Assembly (NCBI GenBank): GCA_021234155.1
Contig: JAJEKV010000008.1
Span: 6,448,945-6,512,944, forward strand
Source: Isoetes taiwanensis
Lineage: Eukaryota > Streptophyta > Lycopodiopsida > Isoetales > Isoetaceae
Direction: 5' to 3'
Length of the DNA: 64,000 nucleotides
Notes under the pieces: generated by a model
The model's database searches: none
What the model was told of the DNA's origin: nothing
Seen by the model: only the letters and a program-made list of their open reading frames with translations
Translations under genes and position numbers: made by a program
Part shown: one piece after another, positions 44,605-55,351 of the stretch
How positions within the stretch are numbered: the first letter of the stretch is position 1
Layout of the letters: every line of letters starts with the position of its first letter

Positions 44605-44770
44605 AATTCTATTAAATTTAACAGGGCCACAGTTGTGATGGTTGCTATGAAAGGGACCACAAAATATCTCTCTCAAGGACCTACAGTTTGTGATCGTATT
44701 ATATGATGTTGATGTAGAAGATATCGCCATAAATCTAAAAGCACATTTGAGCATTTTTGTTATAATCTCT
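44605..44770. repeat. Direct repeat A, right copy
   Basis: Partner of 40,520-40,672 (see there). It contains ATTCTATTAAATTTAACAGG, GTTGTGATGGTTGCTATGAA and CTAAAAGCACATTTGAGC. At ~150 bp it is much too long and diverged for a target-site duplication of the LINE. Confidence 0.8.
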
Positions 44771-44789
44771 TCTTTTATAATTCCCCTTC

Positions 44790-44960
44790 TAAGATGTGGC
44801 AGGCTGTTACTTTCACCATTCAGGACTCCACCTTTGGAGTTATTAACATTTATGCCTCCACAAATCCCAAAGAAAGGGAAATCCTTTGGACTGAGATCGA
44901 TTCTTGGATGCATAACAGTCCCAATTCAGACTGGATAGTTGCTGGTGATTTTAAGACATG
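44790..44960 (+). pseudogene. Fragment of a second LINE endonuclease
   Basis: The plus strand reads WQAVTFTIQDSTFGVINIYA, then STNPKEREILWTEIDSWMHN and SDWIVAGDFKT. This is the part of an L1-type APE endonuclease around NIYAS and the GDFN motif (here GDFK). It differs from the GC-rich LINE just upstream and stops at an in-frame TGA, so it is a separate, older fragment. Confidence 0.7.
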
Positions 44961-47130
44961 AGCCTGGGGAATCGAACCCCAATTCCAATCCAATGCTCAA
45001 TGCTTTCCTGAAACTTAAGTATGGGCAGACCAAAGAACATAGAAAAAAATTGTACTCCTTCATGGTGCAATAGCATAATTGATTCTTGGCATGGGGCTTG
45101 TTCAGAATGGTGGCTATGGATGAAGTCGAGTTTATCAGATTATGCATGCAGTTGTTGAGACTACTGCTGTTATGAACCGCAAAGGAAAAAATGAGCAGAG
45201 CCCAAAGCAATTTTCCTTGCGATATCGTTCTTAAATCACTGCTAGAAGTTGTTTTGCTTCCAAACATAGAGCCAGCAGCGCCTTAGGAGCCCCCAATCAT
45301 CGTGTAGATATTTGAGAAACTAAGATCATGCTTTGTGATTTTTTTTTATTTTTTTGGGATGAACGTGGATCTTTATTACTCAAAAGAATATAAAGAGTAG
45401 ATTCAGTAGCAAATATCATGCATGGCAACCTTTTAATCTGGCTCCCTTTAAAACATAAAAAAGTCAAAATTTATCATTGCCATGCTAGTAGAAGTTGAAT
45501 AAGCTACGACATCATACTATTCAAATGTGCGACTAAATCGATTTGCTAAAGTTATTATGAAATGATTTGACCATTTAAATATATTATAATCAGTGGAATT
45601 TGCCAACTTATTCATCTCGAATGGACTCAATGTTTATACTCAGTTTGCCCAACGAAATACAATTGAAAGTTTCAAATAAATATGCAGAATGCAGAGACAT
45701 GATTAGAAGAATGAGTTTATCATAAACTTCCAATTATTCGTTTGGTATTTGGGGACAGTATTTTGCGCATGGTTTTGCCTAGATTTTGGGGTGTATTGTA
45801 TGCAAAACCATAGCCAGACTGTATTTTTTGAGCGATTTGAGCTGCTTGTTGGGCAATCAAATAGGAATCCAAAATCGGCTCTAGGATATGATTATTTTGG
45901 TGTTGCTCTGCATGGTGTGGAAAAGGAAGGGATCTGATGCGCACATGGGAGTTCTACTGGGTGGACAGCTGCTGTTGCCATGCCATTGTTTTCGATTCTA
46001 GAAACCCCTGCAGGTTTTGAGCGGATGGCGGGAAGGGGCAGTTCATGCATTGGGCGGTATGGGCAGTATGCATTGGCAGTTAGTTCTGATAAGGCCGATT
46101 CTGGATCCAGGATGTGCTCTGAGATTATTAGGCTACATTGAGAGATGTGATTGGAAATTAGATGTGGAAGCTAAGCTGCTAAGCTCATGGAAAATCGCGA
46201 TTTCAGAGCAGAGCTGAGCTGCTAAGCTGCTGAAAGCCCAGATTTCAGAGCTGAGGTTAGCTTGAAGCGAGGGAACATATGGTTTGCGAGAAGGCGGCTG
46301 GGCAAGGTTGTTTTTATAGGATAAGATGCCATTCTGGACCATAGGATTCGAAGGGCTGAGCAGGGGGAGAGCAAGGCCTGCATAGATGATTCGTGCAAAT
46401 CATTCCGTCGCCCAGATGCTTCCTGCACAGTTTGGATGCTCATCGTCCTGTTTTTTTTGCCGTTAATTTTTTTGCAATGGCCCAGTTTGAAACCATGGGT
46501 TATTTTGTGAGTATATATTAACGAAAATGCCTTTTTCTCATATTGGCAATTTGGACCTCCCAACGAAATACAATTGAAAGTTTCAAATAAATATGCAAAA
46601 TGCAAAGACATGATTAGAAGAATGAGTCGATCACTACTGGGCAAATTCTGGGGTAGAGAAGATTTGTTCCGATTTGAAATTAAGAATTTTTGGTTGAGGT
46701 TGCGCATCGCAAAAAATTTTTTTTTGCATATTTGTATAAGGGTAATACAAATTTCCAACCGGAAGCTTGAAAGGTCCGACTATTTGAGGAAACATAAGGA
46801 AATTTTCCAGATAGAGCTTAAAAAGTTTGCCCTAACATTGGAGTTGTGCAATAAAATATGTAAGACTAAACCGATGTACACATGGCACATTAAGTGATTT
46901 TGAATCCCTTTGCCTTAAATAGAAGGATACAACCTTTGTCTAACAATGTTTGCAATGTATCTCCATGCTTTTGCATAGATAACCTCCCATGCATTTGCAA
47001 ACACAATAAGAGCTCCAATAGCTCCAACATCATACCCAGTGTAATATTATGACAACATTTGCATTGTAAACCCGTGCCTTCACAATGTATGCGTCAACCC
47101 ATTTCCATGTCTCAAAATCTCACATATTCA
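44961..47130. other. No gene; contains a 66 bp direct repeat pair
   Basis: Sequence 45,650-45,716 (AACGAAATACAATTGAAAGT onward to AGAAGAATGAGT) recurs at 46,561-46,627 with four or five differences. No other ends are seen, so it is either a small duplication or what is left of an element's terminal repeats. The rest is AT-rich apart from a moderate-GC patch at 45,960-46,420. Confidence 0.5.
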
Positions 47131-47259
47131 GGCTGCATTTGCTCAAAGAGCGGAAAAGCTTCCTTTGTTCTACCATGATGGGCATAACCAGCAATCAAAG
47201 CCTTCCATGATACAACATTTTCATTCATGTAGGCTGTCAAATACTTCACTTGCATTCGG
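47131..47259 (-). pseudogene. PPR-protein fragment
   Basis: The minus strand reads NASEVFDSLHE then NENVVSWKALIAGYAHHGRT and KEAFPLFEQMQPE, one plant-type PLS pentatricopeptide repeat (the family edits and processes organelle RNA). Stops follow on both sides, so only a single motif survives. Confidence 0.65.
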
Positions 47260-47494
47260 ATATGGTCCAATGGTTAGGGCTATATATTTTCAATGTCACA
47301 GATATAGATATCATGCATGTAATTGACGGCAAATGCTTTCAGCAGCAAACGCAAATAACACGTGCTGATATTTTGATATTTTACGAATAAAAATTCTATA
47401 GAGATCTGCTACAGTACCTATTTTCATAGAGATTTGGTTAAAATATTGATAGAATTGCTTACATAAACAAAATAGCTGCCTTTCTTGTTGTAGC

Positions 47495-47785
47495 TTAACC
47501 TGAAAATATAACTAAATTCTTAGCTCTATCAGATATAGAACTAAAAGCCAAAAACATAATGCAACATGCATTATTGTGCAGATTTGGTAGTGGGCTAACA
47601 TGAACATTTATTCCGAGTCTAATATTTGAGCTGTGCAGATCTAATAATATATTTGATCCTAATACAACTTTATCAGCTCTTCTCAATGCAGAAGTAGCAA
47701 ATATGGACCTTTGACATATTGCCGCAAAGTCCTTTTCTTGAGACCTACATTTGGACCTCAACAATAATGTTTGTTTTGCATGCAT
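47495..47785 (-). other. Open frame, unassigned, near PPR remnants
   Basis: A 96-codon minus-strand frame (QEKDFAAICQRSIFATSALR, RADKVVLGSNILLDLHSSNI) could be a decayed PPR segment, since PPR pieces lie on both sides, but the repeat pattern is not clear. Confidence 0.25.
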
Positions 47786-47924
47786 TGTTTGGCCTGAATG
47801 TGGAGCACATTAATGAAAGGGGCAGGCGCTGCAACAGCTTTGTAAGTGACAATTCTTCACCATCCTGTTGTACTCTTGTCAGCTATATTCTATAACCGAA
47901 ATTTCACAAAGTAAGGTGGTATAT

Positions 47925-48045
47925 GCTTGCACAAAGAATGAGCCCGCTAATGATGTGCTTACATGGAATGCACTTATTCGCATGTATGGGAGCTTTGGAT
48001 ATCTCGACGCTGCATTTGTATTATGCATGTTCTGTAACTAATGTA
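47925..48045 (+). pseudogene. PPR-like fragment on the opposite strand
   Basis: CKNEPANDVLTWNALIRMYG then SFGYLDAAFVLCMF resembles the NDVxTWNALIxMYxxxGxLDxAxxVF repeat core. It is on the plus strand while the 47.1 kb fragment is on the minus strand, so the two do not come from one gene without an inversion. Confidence 0.5.
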
Positions 48046-51000
48046 TGGACCTAAAGAGATGTGGTGGCATTAATGACAGTTTGTGCTAATTATAGAGGCA
48101 AAAGAACATCATCCAACATCAATCATGGACTAAATTGCAACTAAATAGAAGATAAAATAACCAACCTGCATATCACGATATGTTCAATGGGGACTTCTCC
48201 TTTCCAGCAGCAATAAGTTGCACTTGCACATGATAATAATGATGAAATGGTGAAATTAAAACGTGCCTCCTTGGCTTGTGTGGAATAAAGAAAACAGATA
48301 GTAAAAGAAAACTCACATTGTAGATGGATGTACTTTACAACAAATGGACTATTGACCTCCTGCAGCAAACAAAGAACTTTAGAAGACATGCTTTAAAATT
48401 GAAGAGTATCACTAAGACTACATAGTATATTTCTAAGAACCAGCATGCTGTCAGCAACATGTGCATTTCCGCTCTATCATTTATAGCACCTGAAAGACAT
48501 GTTTTGCTGATTTAATACCAGTGTATAATATGCTTAAATGCCTATCATATAATGATTCATCTATTAAGGTTTTACTCTAAACCCTACAGCATAACAGAAA
48601 AACCATAGTTTTATCATCACCATTTTTTTGGGTCCACCATGAACTAAATGTCAGTTTATGTCTATCCAAAATTTATTAACCAAATTTATCCAGGTCATGC
48701 TTGTATTCTAAGATGTGATAGCCTTAAAGATGTGTCTGACTGGCATATTTAGCAGAGCCGTCTCAGAAGAAAGAGTCACAAAGATTGCATGTGAAAAAGG
48801 AAATAGTTGTTTGATGATCTAATGCAAATTTTCCATAGACCTGTTGTTATTGGCAGTTCCTGCAAATATTAAGTAACAACTGCAATGACAAAGCTAATTG
48901 AAAAGGAATATTGCTTAGTGAGCTGTAACACCAAATAATAACTCGCCGCAATACTTGGTGACACAAAACAAAACACCGAATGACCTTGAGGAAAACATTC
49001 AAGCTTGCTAAGATATATTGAAAACTTTTGCACAAAGAGCTACAGACGTAAGAAACTAAATTCCAGGGCTCACCATACTTCAAAGACCTGGAGACCTGGA
49101 GTGATCTGCTTGGAGTGTTCTGTTGCTATGCTATAGAAGCTAAACCAGACCTTCTGCAATACGAAAAAGGAGCCTTTGCCATGAATACATCAGGTGCAAA
49201 TAAATGTTAAACCTAGGGACATTTTAAAGTTTTAATAGGAATAGATGTAAATGTGCAAAGTTAAGATTAACAGTTCAATAGCAAGCTGCTAAGTTATATT
49301 GAAAACTTTTGTACAAAGAGCTAGAGAGCTAAGAAACTAAACTCTAGTGCTCACCAGGAAGGAATCATTTTGAAGACCTAGAGTGTTCCTACTGCTATGC
49401 TATAGAAGCTAAAATAGGCCTTCTACAATACAAAAATGGAGCCTTTGCCATGAATACATAACATGCAGGGACATTTTAAAGCTTTGATAAAAATAGATGT
49501 ACTGAAAGTGAGAGTTGAAATTTATAGGATTGCCATCGCATTGGTTGGGGCTGGTGGAAAATACTCTGAATGACTCCATTAGAATGCTTTTGAGTTGAGC
49601 AAATACCAAATCCTTCCCGCTCTTCAAGAAGAAGGCTGTTATAATTGCAAGAATATAGTTGAATATGAAGAAGCCCAAAAGAGAAAATGCTCTGCACAGC
49701 TTTTTACCTTGAATCAGGTATTGCTTTCTTGGGTATCCAACTACAAATCTTTGTAGATCCTCATTGAATTAAGCTCAAGTTGAAAGAAAAACATTGTTAT
49801 CTTTTTTAAGCACTCTTGCACCTGATTTAGAATGATGGAAGAATTGATGTGCAGAGTTCATTCTCAAGCCCCTGTTTTCCAAACATGGAGCTAAAAAATG
49901 GGTCAGTTAATATACTTTACCACTAGAAGCCGGACTTTTCATGAGAAACTGGAGCTGAATCATATTCCTATTGAATGCCAAGGAGAGTTGTAGGTCCTGC
50001 ATTTCACAAAAATCCTTAACAATTTGATGCATTTCTGAAGGACGATCAAGTAGGAATAGAAATGGTAAGAAATATACCTGAGGAGTTGTTTGACTTTCGC
50101 ATCAAGTTCTTCTTCCAAGAATTGAGATTGACGTTCCCGACCCCAAGAGACGTTTGCTAGCTATCTTCTTCAATCTAGCTGTACGCTGCTCGGTTCTTCT
50201 GCGATTTCGTCTAACAGGCTGACGGTTCTAAATTGCATGTATGACTGCATTAATTGCATCGGCGAAAGCAAGAACCCGACATCACTGAAACAATTGCCCA
50301 ACTTACCCTTGAAGTCGTGGCACAAATTTTATGTCGACATAAAAGCAGACGTGGGCAAGGTGGCATCAAAGTCTTGCTCTTCTTCAAGAGCTACAAAAGA
50401 TCCCACCTCCGGCTACTCACCTCTCCACAGCATGTGTCGCTCATCTGTGTCCCCTGTACATTACACTGCTCTAATGTTAAGAAATATAACAAAAAGATTG
50501 CAAGAAAACCCTGCTGCTATCAAGAACTGAAGGATGTGCCAAAAGCAGCAACGCCAAGAACTGTGTAGGACTAGGGCCATTGCTGCCCTGTGCCGCTCTC
50601 TTCCGCTCAAAGTTTCAACAGGTAGGAGAGGCGAAAGACGCAGACGACCAAAATAGTCCCGCAGGGGCGAGAAGGAACGCCGCATGCGCCTGCACATGCG
50701 GCGTTCTGGCACAGAAACCAACACTCTCCCATTTTAATAAAGAAGATGAACAATTTGAACTATAATGCACTAAATTATAAGAGAACTTGCACGGAAAAAA
50801 TAATATTGCTCCATCAATCCTGATAAATGCTAATTCAATTCTCAATCTAATGTCCATTTAACTCCACCAAACAAATACACAAAGAATGCAGAGGCCAAAA
50901 CCGCGATAATGTAGCTTCATTTCGACCAACAATAACTCCCCACCCATCACTCAATGCACTATGTATACAATATCAAGACAAAATGCAAGGCTATTATGAA

Positions 51001-51600
51001 CTGCCACCGACCACTTATTGCATTGAATGTGTAAAATGTAGAAAGATTACAGGGAAAAAAAATTCGTCATCTACACAAAAGCCTAAAAAAATTGACACAT
51101 TTGATGTAGTAGGCATCTTTATCGATGGCTTGAATGTGCACTAAGCTTCATATTGGTTCATGATTGATGTGCTAGCTTATCCTTGTTGAATATTTCCTTT
51201 TACTTCGCCAAGGCTTTAGAACTTGCATGCTGATTGTTTTGGAATAGAATCCCTTATACCTATATAGAGGACATGCTACTGTGTGCAAGGGGTCGGCAAA
51301 ACCCCCTTGTATAGGTATTGTACTAAACTCAACAAAAAAAAAAACCTAGATATGGTTTAAGTAAAATAATTACTCACCTTGTTTTTATAGGTCAAGGTAT
51401 ATTATTACAAGAAGATGTCTTCTTCAACAAGGTTGTATGATCAATATCTGGTTTAAAAGTTGCCTAGTGCATACAAAAAAGAGGTTTGGGAGTGTTATAT
51501 CTTCTCCTCTTTAGTAGCATCATTCCACTTGCAAGACAAACTTTACATAACTCACATGTAATCAATTCAGACGGATTTGCCATAAAGAAAAATAAATACG
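48046..51600. other. No gene; contains a ~285 bp spaced duplication
   Basis: Sequence 49,008-49,195 (ATATTGAAAACTTTTGCACA ... GCCTTTGCCATGAATACAT) is repeated at 49,290-49,462 with scattered changes. A plus-strand frame at 50,237-50,570 shows no family. Elsewhere nothing is supported. Confidence 0.45.
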
Positions 51601-51690
51601 TGGATACCTAAATTGCAGCCGTACCTGATACTTTTGAACATAGATGTTTACGAAGCTTCTTGTTACAAAAGAAGGAACAACGACAAGGAG

Positions 51691-51787
51691 CTGATTCTTG
51701 CTCTGGAATGGGAGCTGGCTACTGGCAGCAGCCAGTCGCGCCGGCTGCTGCCAGTAGCCAGCTCCCATTCCAGAGCAAGAATCAGCG
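51691..51787. repeat. Perfect 44 bp inverted repeat with 9 base loop
   Basis: The left arm (51,691-51,734, starting GCTGATTCTTGCTCTGGAAT) and the right arm (51,744-51,787) pair without mismatch around the loop AGTCGCGCC. A transcript would form one long perfect hairpin. It lies about 660 bp upstream of the receptor-kinase start codon. Confidence 0.95.
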
Positions 51788-52086
51788 ACTTGTTGCTGCT
51801 CCACGACGTCAAGGAAAGCCAAGAACAAGCTGACTTGAGCGATTTTAGATGCAAGAACAGAGATTTGGGCCAAGAACAGAGTGATTCGAAGAGATTTCAG
51901 GTGTAAGAAAAGAGATTAAGGCCAAGAACAGACGATTTATGGTAAAAAACTGAGAGTTTAGGGGGCAGATGGTGCACATGCTTCAGATGCTTTAGTCGAG
52001 CTATGGTTTCGGCAGATCATGCTTCAGGCTTCGAATGCGATGGTGCAAGATGCTTCGAGCGCGATGGTGCAAGATCTTCAGAGTTA

Positions 52087-52302
52087 GGTCACAGAAACAG
52101 GCTGTAACAGGTAATCGGGAGAATGCTTACCCATTTATTAGGTCACAGAAACAGGCTGTAACAGGTAATCGGGAGAATGCTTACCCATTTATTAGGTCAC
52201 AGAAACAGGCTGTAACAGGTAATCGGGAGAATGCTTACCCATTTATTAGGTCACAGAAACAGGCTGTAACAGGTAATCGGGAGAATGCTTACCCATTTAT
52301 CA
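52087..52302. repeat. 54 bp tandem repeat, four identical units
   Basis: Units start at 52,087, 52,141, 52,195 and 52,249, each beginning GGTCACAGAAACAGGCTGTA and ending TACCCATTTATTA. The copies are identical by eye. The length of 18 codons keeps a plus-strand frame open (RSQKQAVTGNRENAYPFI per unit), but there is no sign that it is a gene. The array ends 150 bp upstream of the kinase start, in the likely promoter. Confidence 0.97.
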
Positions 52303-52451
52303 TTGTTGATTAGAATGGTCGCCACATGGCGGCCATTCATTGGTCTATAATCAAGAACGTGAATCCACTTTCCTTGACGTATATATAGCCTATGAGCAGG
52401 GGATAATCGTATGTTTATTTGGTCTTAAGTAGCAGAAGCTGAAGCTCAAGA

Positions 52452-54168
52452 ATGGCTTTGGCACTACCTTTTCTCTTGTTTTTCATGCCCTTCATCTCTG
52501 CATGTTCTCGTAATAATAAGTGTGGTGAAATTGAGTTTGAAGACCCTTTCTGGATTGAGGATGATTGTGGACACAGTATGCCTTTTCAACTTTATTGTTC
52601 TTCCGGAAGCCTTTACTTTTACCACACCCATCTGCACATCGTCAAGATCGAGAAGAATGAAAGCGTCTATTTTGTACACGTCCACTGTTCTCTTCTTCTG
52701 AGTTCCATTTGCCAAGAGCTAGGAAATCTTTCTGCTAGTTATGCTATCGATTATATTCGATTTAACAACCATTATTCTTCCTGTGATTGGTCATGGAACA
52801 TTTCTTCCCCTTATCATATTGATGTCAATTCAAGCGTTGCCGTTGCAGGTAACTTAACTGTGCTACTTCGATAATATTTCATTTTTCCGCAAATCTTACG
52901 CCTATAATACTCTTTTTTGTAGGTAATTCGAATCTCACTCAAATTATAGGTGAGACTAGAACACAATTTTTGCCCTTAGCTTATTTGCTAACTTGGAATT
53001 GAAGTGTTAACAAAAAAACAGGGGGTTTGTTTCAGCTGGCAGCGTGGCAGGAGCCATTTCGTTCATAGTGCTTATAATGGCAATCTCTATTTTTGTGTTG
53101 AAACGGAGCTTTAATAAATCCGCAGAAGAAGAACGATCTTTCAAGTCCGAATTCAACGATTCAGGATATGAATTCTCCTACAAGGAGCTTCACAAAGCCA
53201 CAAATGCATTTTCACACACTCTGTTATTGGGCGATGGGGGTTTTGGTTCAGTGTACAAAGGAAATCTATCAGACGGAACTGTAGTTGCAGTGAAAAAATT
53301 ATATTCATCCAACAAACACAGGCGTCAACAATTTGACACAGAAGTTATGATTTTGTCAAAAGTAACCCACCAAAATCTTGTCAGACTTCTAGGTTATTGC
53401 TTCGAGGGCACAGAGCTGCTGCTAGTATACGAATTTATTGACAATGGAACTCTGTCACAGCATATTCATAATGTGAAAGGAAAAGGTCTGCCATGGCATA
53501 TCCGACTCAGAATTGCATTAGAAACTGCACAGGCTTTGGTCTATCTGCATGAAGAAATGAAGCCATCCATCTATCACAGAGACATTAAATCTACCAACAT
53601 TCTTTTAGATTCAGAGTTCCATGCTAAAGTTGGGGACTTTGGATTATCTAGACTGGTGCCCGCGTTAGATCTGTCTCATGTAAGCACTGCCCCACAGGGA
53701 ACTCCTGGTTATTTAGATCCAGATTATCAACACTGTTACCAATTGACCGATAAGAGCGATGTGTACAGTTTTGGGGTGGTTCTGGCAGAACTGGTGTCGG
53801 GTAAAGCAGCAGTGGATCTGACAAGAAACAGGAGAGAGGTTAATCTGGCAGCATTTTTTGTTGCAAAAATTCAAATTGGGGCTTTGGATGAGATTGTAGA
53901 TCCATGTTTAAAAGCCCAAAATTATGATGCAATAAAAGATGGAGTTGCTCAGGTCGCGGAGCTTGCATTTAGGTGTGTTGCTGAAGAAAAGGATGATAGA
54001 CCAAGAATGATGGAGGTGACCCAAAAGCTAAAACGGATTGAAGGCCAAATTGAAGTAGGATTATTCGTAGATTATGAAAAAACCCAATTCCTGGATTCAC
54101 CCACTTGCGTCCAAATGCCTTGGATTAGCACTGCTACTACTCCTAATGACAGCAGGGAAAACTTTTAA
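52452..54168 (+). CDS. LRK10L/WAK-type receptor-like kinase
   Basis: Three exons give a 518-residue membrane kinase: 52,452-52,848, a 27 base micro-exon 52,923-52,949, and 53,036-54,168. All introns are GT-AG and the phases (1, 1) join cleanly as VAGNSNLTQIIAGSVAGAIS. Parts: signal peptide (MALALPFLLFFMPFISAC); Cys-rich GUB_WAK-type galacturonan-binding domain to about residue 115 (CGEIEFEDPFWIEDDCGH); membrane span about 142-163; Ser/Thr kinase about 200-480 with GDGGFGSVY (207-214), VAVKK (Lys228), YHRDIKSTN (Asp324), DFG (342-344) and GTPGYLDPDYQ. It is an RD kinase with all key residues. Such kinases sit in the plasma membrane, sense wall or pathogen signals and phosphorylate partners. 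The ectodomain is shorter than usual because the second Cys-rich WAK_assoc region is missing. Two partial copies of its 3' part lie downstream. Confidence 0.93.
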
Positions 54169-54440
54169 CTTACCTTGCATTTTGAAAGCAGCTGTCAAAT
54201 GTTGAACTTCGTTGTCGTTTATGACAGACAAGAGTATAATTGCTACTCAAGGGACATGCAAATATTCTACCACATATTTCTCTTTTCGCTTATTGTTTTT
54301 TCCCTCTTCATTTTGTGGACCTTTGATATTTGATATGGAATCTTCCGGATCCGAATCAGAAAACTAAGAACTTTATCATACGGTATGATGGAATTTTAAC
54401 GTTTACAGAAGAAACAAGGTGCTGCGCGTACGAGGGGTTG

Positions 54441-54518
54441 CTTTCTGGTGGCCTGAAAATATGTTTTCATGGTTTCTGCTTTCTGGTGGCCTGAAAATAT
54501 GTTTTCATGGTTTCTGTA
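54441..54518. repeat. Tandem duplication of about 38 bp
   Basis: CTTTCTGGTGGCCTGAAAAT then ATGTTTTCATGGTTTCTG occurs twice in succession downstream of the kinase gene. The partial copy at 59.3 kb has only one related unit. Confidence 0.9.
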
Positions 54519-54519
54519 G

Positions 54520-55240
54520 AGAGTAGGTTAGGTTTCATCATTCCATGGTTTGCTTGTTTTGTGTTGTAGAACTTAGTAGATAGTGTACTTTGCATGTGGA
54601 GAAGCATGTTGTGTCCGTGTCATCTTTGAAGACATCGCACATGAGGGGTAGGGGTGCTTAGAATGAGGAAATCGTTAATGCATTTGAGAAAAGAATTCAG
54701 TTAGCTAGGATTAAAAAACCCCTGTCTAGAAAGTTTTTCAAGGGAAAAACCTTTGCAGTAACGATGATACTGGACAAGCAAGAAAAAAATATAAGTAAGC
54801 AATGATGACTACTAAGGGCTCAATAATTGAAGATGCTCATCCAGAACCTCAAGTATGTATAATGTCAAGTCATGCACAGATGGGGCTCTAAGAAGTTGTG
54901 GAAGGGTGGAATGGAATGCAAAAGTCAAATAACGATTCCTGATCATCTCAAAAGCAGAGAGTATTGCTTTCATCTTCAATAACCTGTAACTGGCAACATG
55001 CACATAATCTCGTCTCTCTTAGCAATTGCAGCCACTCCCATGTACCTGTCTCAATCCATAGCTTGTGGGACCTTTTTTTCAAGAAATGTTCGACAGTACG
55101 TGTCTTCACGAAAGTGATCCGATGGAGAAATTTGATGCCACCAAGTTTCCATGCTAGGCTTAAGCTTTAGCTTCGTTGCAGTTTTAGGTGTGTATGGTGT
55201 AGAGGTAGGTGCATGCGTGCATTTCATCTATATGTTTTCA
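54520..55240. other. No recognisable gene
   Basis: Short frames at 54,812-55,003 (-) and 54,964-55,170 (+) have no recognised motif. The sequence just right of 55,170 leads into Helitron-type ends. Confidence 0.4.
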
Positions 55241-55246
55241 AGTAGA

Positions 55247-55275
55247 GCCCAACAATGTTGGGCATCGTTATTGGT
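55247..55275 (+). mobile_element. Degenerate Helitron-like terminus
   Basis: Perfect hairpin GCCCAAC AAT GTTGGGC (55,247-55,263), then ATCGTTA and TTGG|T. The layout equals the terminus 76 bp further right, but CTRR has become TTGG. Confidence 0.4.
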
Positions 55276-55322
55276 ACACGCTCTTCTCATTGCGCCAAAA
55301 CATTTACAAGCTTCTAACTTAT

Positions 55323-55351
55323 GCTCAGCAATGCTGGGCATCGTTACTAGT
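55323..55351 (+). mobile_element. Helitron-like 3' terminus
   Basis: Hairpin GCTCAGC AAT GCTGGGC (55,323-55,339, one mismatch pair) is followed by ATCGTTA, CTAG and T. The element would extend to the left of this point and could in principle include the receptor kinase; its 5' TC end is not recognised. Confidence 0.55.

Noticed and set aside
52035..52313. 92-codon frame with four 18-residue repeats
   Set aside because: The frame is open because the 54 bp unit is a multiple of three. No signal peptide or family is seen; more likely promoter repeats.
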